Below, one piece after another: positions 16,951 to 25,095 of a DNA stretch of 48,636 nucleotides. Within the stretch, counting starts at the first letter, position 1; every line of letters starts with the position of its first letter. This DNA is from Arthrobacter sp. H35-D1 (GTDB taxonomy: Bacteria; Actinomycetota; Actinomycetes; Actinomycetales; Micrococcaceae), in the NCBI RefSeq assembly GCF_030063185.1, contig NZ_JASISP010000017.1, positions 1 through 48,636 on the forward strand. The letters are read 5' to 3'. Both the position numbers and the translations under genes were made by a program. Below the pieces are notes generated by a model. The model was not told the DNA's origin and did no database searches. It worked only from the letters and a program-made list of their open reading frames with translations.

Positions 16951-17019
16951 GACGAGCACAGCACAGCACAGGCAATGGTTGTGGGTAGTGTGAATACATA
17001 CACCAACGTCAGGGAGTCA

Positions 17020-18981
17020 ATGATTCGCCGCGCCACAACCATGCTTCTCACCCTCGGTCTTGTTCTGGCAGGAACGGCCTGTTCCCCGCAAGACGACGGC
17101 ACCTCCACCGCCGACGCCCTTGCCAAGGCACTCAGCTCGCACTCCGTTGGAGACGTAAAATTTGATGTGCCTGCCGCCGAGGTGCAAAAGGAACTCACCG
17201 AACTTTCCAAGGGCATCGACCCGGTATGGCCCACCGTCAGCGTCTCAGGCGTTGAAATTGCCGACGACGACACGGCCCGCGTGGCCCTCGACTACTCCTG
17301 GGCCATCCCGACGCTGGAAAAGCCGTGGACGTACTCAACCAGTGCGGACATGACGCGCGACGGCAAGGCCTGGACCATCGCGTGGACGCCGGAAATGGTG
17401 GAGCCGAAACTGGCTGCCGGAGACCGTCTCAAGCTCACCACCACCCGTGGCCGGCGTGCCAACATTCTTGCAGCCGACGGCGAGGCCATCGTCAAGGAGC
17501 GGCCCGTGAAGATTGTGGGCATCAACAAGGATGGTCTCAGCGACGCCGAGGCCCAGACCGGCGCGAAGGCGCTCGCCGCCGTGGTCAACATTGATCCAGG
17601 AGCCTATGCAGCCAAGGTCAAGGCCTACGGCCCGGTGGCGTTTGTCGATGCAATCACCTTGCGCGCGGAGGATTTCGCCGCTCTGGACACGGCCAGGCTC
17701 GACGCCGTCGAGGGCATCCTTGTCACCTCCGCGACCCAGCCGCTGGCCCCTTCACGAACCTTCGCCCAAGCCATTCTGGGTTCAGTTCATGAGGCCACCG
17801 CCGAGGACATTGAAAAGTCCGACGGCGAGGTGGTCGCCGGGCAGGTGGTGGGCTCCGGCGGGCTGCAGGCGTCCTTCGACGCCCAACTCGCCGGCGACCC
17901 GGGCATCACCATCAGCACCGTTGCGGCAAGCGTATCCACCCCCACGGAATCCGCACCCGCTGATTCGACTTCCACCGACGACGCCGGGACGTCGTCGGAG
18001 GCGGCCGCCCCGCCGTCCAAAGTCCTTTACTCCGTGGATCCCGTCGACGGCAAGGACGTCAAGACCACTTTGTTGCCGGCGCTGCAAAGCGCTGCCGAAG
18101 ATGCGCTGTCCGAGGTCAAGACGCCCAGCTCCATCGTGGTGATGCGCCCGTCCACGGGAGCCATTGTGGCTTCCGCCAACGGCCCCGACAGTGCGAGCTA
18201 CAACACGGCGTTCCTGGGCCAGTACGCGCCGGGTTCAACCTTTAAGATCGCCACCTCGCTGGGACTGCTGCGTCAAGGCATGAGTCCAAGCTCCACCGTG
18301 AACTGCACCCCGGAGTACATTGCGGACGGCAAAAAGTTCCTCAACGCACCCGGCTACGCTCCCGAGGCGACCGGTGAAATATCCCTGACATCCGCCGTCG
18401 CCCATTCCTGCAACACGGCGTTCGTCTCCCAATTTGAGAAACTCTCCCAGGAAAAGCTGGCCGACGCGGCAGGGGCGCTGGGCATTGGCATGGCGAACGA
18501 CCTCGGCCTGGGCGCCTTCACCGGAAACGTGCCGCGCGACTCGGCCGGCACCGAACACGCTGCTTCCATGATCGGGCAAGGCAAGGTGCAGGTCTCGCCG
18601 TTGGCCATGGCCGCCATGATGTCCTCGGTGGTCAAGGGCGCCGCCGTGGTGCCCGTCCTCGTTGACGGGCACGACGGCGGGGCCAAGGCTGCCGAAGGTG
18701 CGGCGCTGACCGCCAAGGAATCCGGCGAGCTGCGCACCATGATGCGCGCCGTTGTCACCGACGGCTACTTGGACATGCTCGGCGGGCTGCCCGGACCGGA
18801 AGTGATCGGCAAAACCGGCACGGCCGAGTTCGGCAGCGATGCTCCGCCGCGCACCCACTCGTGGGTCATAGCCGCACAGGGAGACATCGCCGTCGCCGTG
18901 TTCGTTGAGGATGGCGATCTGGGCGCCGTCACCGGCGGGCCGTTGGCAAAGACCATTCTGGAAGCTGCCGCCGCCAAGTAA
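17020..18981 (+). CDS. Lipoprotein penicillin-binding transpeptidase with MecA-type N-terminal domain
   Basis: 653 residues, class B penicillin-binding protein acting outside the membrane to cross-link peptidoglycan. The N-terminus MIRRATTMLLTLGLVLAGTAC suggests lipid attachment at C21, although G at -3 is unusual for a lipobox. An NTF2-like MecA_N domain (about 35-150) and a dimerisation segment (about 155-300) follow. A Ser/Thr/Pro-rich hinge (about 305-333) leads to the transpeptidase: STFK (S406-K409), SCN (463-465), KTG (598-600). All three catalytic motifs are intact. AGGGAG lies 4 bases before the chosen ATG. No division gene is adjacent, so a specialised or beta-lactam-tolerant role is possible but not shown. 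Confidence 0.93.
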   Translation: MIRRATTMLLTLGLVLAGTACSPQDDGTSTADALAKALSSHSVGDVKFDVPAAEVQKELTELSKGIDPVWPTVSVSGVEIADDDTARVALDYSWAIPTLEKPWTYSTSADMTRDGKAWTIAWTPEMVEPKLAAGDRLKLTTTRGRRANILAADGEAIVKERPVKIVGINKDGLSDAEAQTGAKALAAVVNIDPGAYAAKVKAYGPVAFVDAITLRAEDFAALDTARLDAVEGILVTSATQPLAPSRTFAQAILGSVHEATAEDIEKSDGEVVAGQVVGSGGLQASFDAQLAGDPGITISTVAASVSTPTESAPADSTSTDDAGTSSEAAAPPSKVLYSVDPVDGKDVKTTLLPALQSAAEDALSEVKTPSSIVVMRPSTGAIVASANGPDSASYNTAFLGQYAPGSTFKIATSLGLLRQGMSPSSTVNCTPEYIADGKKFLNAPGYAPEATGEISLTSAVAHSCNTAFVSQFEKLSQEKLADAAGALGIGMANDLGLGAFTGNVPRDSAGTEHAASMIGQGKVQVSPLAMAAMMSSVVKGAAVVPVLVDGHDGGAKAAEGAALTAKESGELRTMMRAVVTDGYLDMLGGLPGPEVIGKTGTAEFGSDAPPRTHSWVIAAQGDIAVAVFVEDGDLGAVTGGPLAKTILEAAAAK

Positions 18982-19162
18982 CCCCGGGCAGGAATGGGCT
19001 ACTCATTATTGTGCCCAAGTAGTTCTTTCCCGCCACCACTCTTGCGGAAACCGCTAGGCAGGTATTAGCGTCGGGAAACGTCGGCACTTGCCGTTTGCAA
19101 CTGTCGTTGTGCGTTGAAGGGGGACCGGAAATGGTGCCGGTGACACTGGGGGAAGACCACTC

Positions 19163-22100
19163 ATGAGAGATCCAGCGGCATGTTCCGGCATTAGTGCCCA
19201 GGGAAAATCAGTGGCGCGCTCCAGGCTGTGGATGGCCATGGTGGCGGCGTTTGCGGTGTTTGCCATGGTTGGTGTGTCGCTTGTGCTTGGTCCTGTCACC
19301 GGAGCATCGGCGGCAGATCCGTGCGGCCCCGGCAGCAACCCCATTTCCTGTGAAAACAGCAAACCGGGCGCGGATCCCGCCATTTGGGACGTCACCGGTG
19401 CCGGGGAATCGGACATTCAAGGATTTTCCACCGACATCAGCGTCAACGTGGGCCAGACCATGGGCTTCAAGATCAAGACGGATGCTGCAGACTACACGAT
19501 CGATATTTACCGCACCGGCTGGTACCAGGGGCTTGGCGCACGCAAGATCACTTCCATTGACCCCTCCGCAGCGCTGCCGCAGATACAGCCGGAGTGCCTC
19601 TCTGATATTGAAACCCAACTCTATGACTGTGGAACTTGGGGCCTGTCGGCGTCCTGGGCAGTCCCGGCAAACGCGGTCTCCGGTGTCTATATTGCCTTGC
19701 TGACACGCAAGGACAACGGCAATGCAAGCCACGTCACCTTCATAGTCCGCGACGATTCCAGCCACGCGAAGGTGGTTTTTCAAACCTCCGATCCCACCTG
19801 GCAGGCCTACAACAGCTATGGAGGCGCGGACTTTTACCAGGGCGCCTCCATTGGCCGGGCGTTCAAGATCAGTTACAACCGCCCCGTTGTCACTCGAGGC
19901 GACGTTGGCGGGCGGGACGCCTACTTTGCCAGCGAATACGCCATGGTCAGGTTCCTTGAACAAAACGGCTACGACACCACCTACATTTCCGGCGTCGACA
20001 CCGACAGGCACGGGACCCTGCTGAAAAACCACAAGGTGTTCCTTTCCGTGGGCCACGACGAATACTGGTCCGGGGCGCAGCGGGCCAACATTTCCGCTGC
20101 CGCCGACGCGGGGGTGAACCTGCAGTTCCTCTCCGGCAACGACGATTACTGGCGCACCCGCTACGAACCCTCCACGACCGACAACACGGATTACCGCACC
20201 ATCACCTCGTACAAGGAGACCTGGTCGAACGCCAAAATTGATCCATCGCCTGAATGGACCGGCACGTGGCGTGATCCCCGCTTTGCCTCAGCAGCCAATG
20301 GTGGAGGAATGCCGGAAAACGCACTCAGCGGCACCATCTACATGGCCAACTACACGGATCTTCCCGTGACGGTGTCTGCGGCCGAGGGCAAGACCCGATT
20401 GTGGCGGAACACGACGCTGACGTCCATGGCGGCCGGCACGAAACAAGCTTTGGCTCCGCATACTGTGGGCTATGAATCCAACGAGGACCTGGACAATGGC
20501 TTCCGGCCAGCCGGGCTGATACGGCTCTCAACAACCGTGGGCGAAACCCCGCAGTACCTGCAGGACTACGGAAATGCCGTTCTCCCGGGAACCACCACGC
20601 ACAACATCACCTTGTACAAGAATCCCTCGGGCGCCTTGATCTTCTCTGCCGGGAGTGTGCAATGGTCCTGGGGCTTGGACCAAACCCATGATGGCAATGG
20701 TGCCCCGGCCGACCCGCGCATGCGCCAGGCCCAAGTGAACCTCTTGGCGGACATGGGCGCCCAGCCGGCAACCCTTGACCCTGCATTGGTCGCCGCCTCG
20801 GCCAGCACCGACACCACGGCACCCGTGGTGTCGGTGGCCAGCCCGGCCAACGGCACCACTGTGGCCAATGGCGACAACGTGACCCTGAGCGGAACGGCAA
20901 CGGACAGCGGCGGCGTGGTGTCCGGCGTCGAAGTTTCCACCAACGGCGGCACCAGCTGGCACCCGGCGACCGGCACCGGCAACTGGAGCTACAGCTATGT
21001 CCAGCACGGCAAGGGGGCCCGGAACATTCTGGTGCGCGGCATTGACGACAGCGCCAACTACCCGGCAACCCCCACGGCAGTCCAGCTGCAGGTTGACGGG
21101 CCGTACAGTGTTTTTGGCAATGAAGTCCCCGCGACGATTGACTCGCAGGATGCCGGGAACACCGTTCTTGGACTGCGCTTCACACCCACCGAAAACGGCT
21201 ACATTTCAGGTGTTCGTTTCTACAAGAGCGCAGCCAACACAGGCATTCACACGGGAAAGGTGTGGGACGCAGCCGGAACTGAGCTTGCAACACTTGCCTT
21301 CGCCAACGAATCGTCCAGCGGATGGCAAAGCAGCCGTTTCGTGACGCCCGTGAAGGTGACAGCGGGAGAAAGCTACGTCGTGTCGTACAACGCACCCAAC
21401 GGGCGCTATTCGTACGCCACAGGGTACTGGGACTACAAGGGAATGGACAGCGTGCCACTGACGGCGGCGGGCGGCTTTGGTGCTGCACCGGCCGGTGTCT
21501 ACAACACCAACTCAAGCTTCCCCACGGACAGCTTCGAAAACAGCAACTACTTTGTGGATGCCATCTTCGAAAGCACCGACACTTCCCCGTTGACGGCGGT
21601 TGGTCAGGTGCCTGTTGATGGTGCTGGGAGTGTTGCTGTTTCGAGTGCTGTGAGTGCTGTGTTGTCGAAGGATGTTGTGCCGTCGAGCGTGGGTATTGTG
21701 CTTAAGACGGCGGCTGGTGTTTCGGTGGCTGGGAGTACTTCCTTTGATCCTGTGTCGCGGGTGGCGTCGTTTGTTCCGGGGGCGGCGTTGGCGGAGTCGA
21801 CGAAGTTTGTGGCGACGTTGAGTGCGACGGCGGTTGGCGGGGGTGCGCTGATTGCTGGCGGGAGTTGGTCCTTTGGCACGGTGAAGCCTGATTCGGTGGG
21901 TTGTCCGTGTGGTTTGTATCAGGACAGTGCTGTACCGAGCGTGCTGTCGATTGCTGATGGAACGGCGTTGTCCTTGGGTGTGAAGTTCAGTGCCTCGAGC
22001 AACGGGACTATAACTGGGGTGAAGTTCTACAAGGGTCCTGGCAATACTGGTACTCATACGGGGTATTTGTACAAGGCTGACGGGTCGGTGTTGGCTTCGG

Positions 22101-24727
22101 TGGTGTTTACCGGTGAAACAACCACGGGCTGGCAGATAGCAACGTTCGCGACTCCGGTGGAGGTGACCGGTGGTGCTGAGTACACGGCGGCGTATAGCAA
22201 CGCGGTGGGCACGTATTCGTCCACTCCGGGGGAGTATGGGGCGAATGTGACGGTGGGGCCGTTGCATGTTTCTGCGGGCTCTGCGGTTTACTCCTATGGT
22301 TCCAACTACCCCGTCAACGGTTCTTCCGCCAGCTACCTCGTCGACGTCGTCTTCGAACCCGCAGTGATGCCGTTGTCCGCAACAGGCCAGGTGCCTGCCG
22401 ATGGTGCCGGCAGTGTTCCGGTATCGACTGCTGTCAGTGCTGTGTTGTCGAAGGATGCAGTGCCGTCGAGCGTGGGCATCGTGCTGAAGACGGCGGCTGG
22501 TGTTTCGGTGGCTGGAAGCACTTCCTATAACGCTGTGACCCGGGTGGCGTCATTCGCTCCGGGGGCGGCGTTGGCGAAGTCGACGAAGTATGTGGCGACC
22601 TTGAGTGCGGCAACGGGGGATGGCGAGGCACTTGCGGCCGGGGGAAGCTGGTCCTTTGGCACGGTGAAGCCTGATTCGGTGGATTGTCCGTGCGGTTTGT
22701 ACCAAGACAGTGCAGTACCGAGCGTGCTTTCCATAGCCGATGGGACACCGCTGTCCCTGGGCGTAAAGTTCAGCGCCGCCTCTGATGGGACGGTGACAGG
22801 GGTGAAGTTCTACAAGGGCCCCGGCAACACTGGCACTCACACCGGGTACCTGTACAAGGCTGACGGGTCGGTGCTGGCTTCGGCGGCGTTTACCGGTGAA
22901 ACAACCACGGGCTGGCAGATAGCAACGTTCTCGACTCCGGTGGCTGTGACCGGCGGTGCTGAGTACACGGCGGCTTACAGCAACCCGGTGGGCACATATT
23001 CGGCGAATCCGGGGGAGTATGGCGGGGATGTCGCTGTGGGGCCGTTGCGCGTTTCTGCGGGCTCCGCGGTTTACTCCTATGGTTCCAACTACCCCGTCAA
23101 CGGTTCTTCCGCCAGCTACCTCGTTGACGTGGTCTTCGAACCCGCAGTGATGCCGTTGTCCGCAACAGGTCAGGTGCCTGTTGATGGTGCTGGGAGTGTT
23201 GCTGTTTCGAGTGCTGTCAGTGCTGTGTTGTCGAAGGATGTAGTGCCGTCGAGCGTGGGTATTGTGCTTAAGACGGCGGCTGGTGTTTCGGTGGCTGGGA
23301 GTACTTCCTTTGATCCTGTGTCGCGGGTGGCGTCGTTTGTTCCGGGGGCGGCGTTGGCGGAGTCGACGAAGTTTGTGGCGACGTTGAGTGCGACGGCGGT
23401 TGGCGGGGGTGCGCTGACTGCTGGCGGGAGTTGGTCCTTTGGCACGGTGAAGCCTGATTCGGTGGGTTGTCCGTGTGGTTTGTATCAGGACAGTGCTGTA
23501 CCGAGCGTGCTGTCGATTGCTGATGGAACGGCGTTGTCCTTGGGTGTGAAGTTCAGTGCCTCGAGCAACGGGACTATAACTGGGGTGAAGTTCTACAAGG
23601 GTCCTGGCAATACTGGTACTCATACGGGGTATTTGTACAAGGCTGACGGGTCGGTGTTGGCTTCGGTGGTGTTTACCGGTGAAACAACCACGGGCTGGCA
23701 GATAGCAACGTTCGCGACTCCGGTGGAGGTGACCGGTGGTGCTGAGTACACGGCGGCGTATAGCAACGCGGTGGGCACGTATTCGTCCACTCCGGGGGAG
23801 TATGGGGCGAATGTGACGGTGGGGCCGTTGCATGTTTCTGCGGGCTCTGCGGTTTACTCCTATGGTTCCAACTACCCCGTCAACGGTTCTTCCGCCAGCT
23901 ACCTCGTCGACGTCGTCTTCGAACCCGCAGCGCCCCCGCTGGCAGTCACCAGCCGATCTCCGGTTCCCGGGGCGATGGGCCAGCCCGCGGACGTACTCGT
24001 CAAGGCCACGTTCTCCGAACCTTTGGCGGCAGGCTTCACCGCAACGCTCAAGGACGGAGCCACGGTTCTCTCCGGAACGACGACGCTTTCCCCGGATTCG
24101 AAGACAATCACGTTCAGTCCAGCCAGCGCTCTTCCAAGCGGTGCCACGATCTCAGTGGTGCTGGCAAGCTTGGTGTCCACGCAGGGGGCGGAACTGGCGG
24201 ATGTGGACTGGCAGTTTGGCACAGTTGGTGAGTCCTCAGCTCCTGGCAGCCAGTCGATGTTCGGAGCTTTGGTTCCAGAAACACTCTCCAACTCCGGTGA
24301 CTCAGCGGCCATTGAATTGGGTGTTGCCTTCACTCCGGCAAGCTCCGGGACAGTGACTGCCATCCGCTTCTTCAAGGGCGTCGGTAATACAGGAGTACAC
24401 ACCGGATCCATCTGGAACGATTCCGGGGTGAGACTGGCAACGGTGCAGTTCGCCGGTGAAACCTTAAACGGGTGGCAGAGTGCCACGCTGGCCACGCCCC
24501 TGGACCTGGCAGCCGACACGACGTACACGGTCTCTTACTACGCGCCGAATGGCCGCTACTCGTCAACCGTTGCGTTCTTTGCCGCACCGTTCTCCAAGGG
24601 CCAGCTGTCCGTGGCTGCAGGCAACAACGGAAAGTACTTCTATGGGACAGGCGGAGGAATGCCCATCAACAGTTGGAATTCAACAAACTACTTTGTCGAC
24701 GTGCTTTTTACCCCCGCTGAGCCCTAG
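19163..24727 (+). CDS. Giant secreted protein: dimethylformamidase-like domain, Ig-like and DUF4082 repeats
   Basis: 1854 residues with a signal peptide (hydrophobic about 24-47, cleavage likely after GASA). Residues about 60-540 match the N,N-dimethylformamidase beta-subunit C-terminal-like family: DYTIDIYRTGWYQGLGARKI, FQTSDPTWQAYNSYGGADFY, VFLSVGHDEYWSGAQR and IFSAGSVQWSWGLD. An Ig-like domain follows (about 555-650). Then come five DUF4082 modules (pattern 'GVKFYKGPGNTGTHTG.L...G..LA...F.GET..GWQ.A.F..PV.V..G..Y'), the last four each preceded by a Big_5-like Ig module. The three central pairs form exact 261-residue repeats starting near residues 814, 1075 and 1336. There is no sorting signal or TM at the end, so it is probably released or held non-covalently. 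An enzyme activity is not proven; DUF4082 likely binds polysaccharide (inference). Confidence 0.85.
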   Translation: MRDPAACSGISAQGKSVARSRLWMAMVAAFAVFAMVGVSLVLGPVTGASAADPCGPGSNPISCENSKPGADPAIWDVTGAGESDIQGFSTDISVNVGQTMGFKIKTDAADYTIDIYRTGWYQGLGARKITSIDPSAALPQIQPECLSDIETQLYDCGTWGLSASWAVPANAVSGVYIALLTRKDNGNASHVTFIVRDDSSHAKVVFQTSDPTWQAYNSYGGADFYQGASIGRAFKISYNRPVVTRGDVGGRDAYFASEYAMVRFLEQNGYDTTYISGVDTDRHGTLLKNHKVFLSVGHDEYWSGAQRANISAAADAGVNLQFLSGNDDYWRTRYEPSTTDNTDYRTITSYKETWSNAKIDPSPEWTGTWRDPRFASAANGGGMPENALSGTIYMANYTDLPVTVSAAEGKTRLWRNTTLTSMAAGTKQALAPHTVGYESNEDLDNGFRPAGLIRLSTTVGETPQYLQDYGNAVLPGTTTHNITLYKNPSGALIFSAGSVQWSWGLDQTHDGNGAPADPRMRQAQVNLLADMGAQPATLDPALVAASASTDTTAPVVSVASPANGTTVANGDNVTLSGTATDSGGVVSGVEVSTNGGTSWHPATGTGNWSYSYVQHGKGARNILVRGIDDSANYPATPTAVQLQVDGPYSVFGNEVPATIDSQDAGNTVLGLRFTPTENGYISGVRFYKSAANTGIHTGKVWDAAGTELATLAFANESSSGWQSSRFVTPVKVTAGESYVVSYNAPNGRYSYATGYWDYKGMDSVPLTAAGGFGAAPAGVYNTNSSFPTDSFENSNYFVDAIFESTDTSPLTAVGQVPVDGAGSVAVSSAVSAVLSKDVVPSSVGIVLKTAAGVSVAGSTSFDPVSRVASFVPGAALAESTKFVATLSATAVGGGALIAGGSWSFGTVKPDSVGCPCGLYQDSAVPSVLSIADGTALSLGVKFSASSNGTITGVKFYKGPGNTGTHTGYLYKADGSVLASVVFTGETTTGWQIATFATPVEVTGGAEYTAAYSNAVGTYSSTPGEYGANVTVGPLHVSAGSAVYSYGSNYPVNGSSASYLVDVVFEPAVMPLSATGQVPADGAGSVPVSTAVSAVLSKDAVPSSVGIVLKTAAGVSVAGSTSYNAVTRVASFAPGAALAKSTKYVATLSAATGDGEALAAGGSWSFGTVKPDSVDCPCGLYQDSAVPSVLSIADGTPLSLGVKFSAASDGTVTGVKFYKGPGNTGTHTGYLYKADGSVLASAAFTGETTTGWQIATFSTPVAVTGGAEYTAAYSNPVGTYSANPGEYGGDVAVGPLRVSAGSAVYSYGSNYPVNGSSASYLVDVVFEPAVMPLSATGQVPVDGAGSVAVSSAVSAVLSKDVVPSSVGIVLKTAAGVSVAGSTSFDPVSRVASFVPGAALAESTKFVATLSATAVGGGALTAGGSWSFGTVKPDSVGCPCGLYQDSAVPSVLSIADGTALSLGVKFSASSNGTITGVKFYKGPGNTGTHTGYLYKADGSVLASVVFTGETTTGWQIATFATPVEVTGGAEYTAAYSNAVGTYSSTPGEYGANVTVGPLHVSAGSAVYSYGSNYPVNGSSASYLVDVVFEPAAPPLAVTSRSPVPGAMGQPADVLVKATFSEPLAAGFTATLKDGATVLSGTTTLSPDSKTITFSPASALPSGATISVVLASLVSTQGAELADVDWQFGTVGESSAPGSQSMFGALVPETLSNSGDSAAIELGVAFTPASSGTVTAIRFFKGVGNTGVHTGSIWNDSGVRLATVQFAGETLNGWQSATLATPLDLAADTTYTVSYYAPNGRYSSTVAFFAAPFSKGQLSVAAGNNGKYFYGTGGGMPINSWNSTNYFVDVLFTPAEP
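21602..23929 (+). repeat. Three 783-bp coding repeats, outer two almost identical
   Basis: Units begin at 21602, 22385 and 23168. By direct comparison, 21602-22363 and 23168-23929 differ at only three of 762 positions, one of them changing Ile to Thr, while the middle unit differs at many silent sites. The outer two also use many T- and G-ending codons (GGT, GTT, TTG, TCG), unlike the C-rich flanks of the same gene. This points to recent gene conversion or copying between units 1 and 3. Confidence 0.9.
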
Positions 24728-25095
24728 TCGAAAAGCTCCACGCTGCTGGTGGACGATGTGCCAGAAAAGCGGCGCTCATGGCGAACAGGTCGAGGGGCAA
24801 GCAGGTGGTGACTCCAGCTGTTGTTTCCCACGTCTGTCTGCCGGATAGAGGACTCCGCGGTTGGGACTCTTCCTGCAACGACAATACAAGAAGCGACAGC
24901 ACAAGAGGCGTCACGCTTCGTTTGGTGCAAACACTGGGCATCGGGCCAGAATTACGCCACTGTCTGCTTCCATGGGAGGGTATGGGATCAGCAACGATCA
25001 GGCTTGATGGGACCGGTGCTGGAACGTGGCGAATTAATCGTATCTATGTACGTGTATCTATTGCGGTGGTGTAACGGTGGGGGTATTGTGGGGGT
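24728..25095. other. 368-bp gap with no recognised gene
   Basis: Short open frames exist on both strands but none has a ribosome site, family motif or coding-like composition. The last 60 bases are the likely promoter of the DUF222 gene: GTATCTAT occurs twice (25040-25047 and 25054-25061, 14 bases apart), followed by GGGGGTAT repeats just before the start codon. No clear terminator for the upstream giant gene was seen. Confidence 0.5.

Noticed and set aside
22550-23833. 427-codon minus-strand frame rich in Arg and His inside the DUF4082 repeats
   Set aside because: It repeats with the 783-base period of the real gene and reads as low-complexity basic protein, so it is a shadow of the coding strand.
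24778-25074. 98-codon plus-strand frame in the gap before the DUF222 gene
   Set aside because: No ribosome site, no recognisable motif and a composition unlike real genes in the window.
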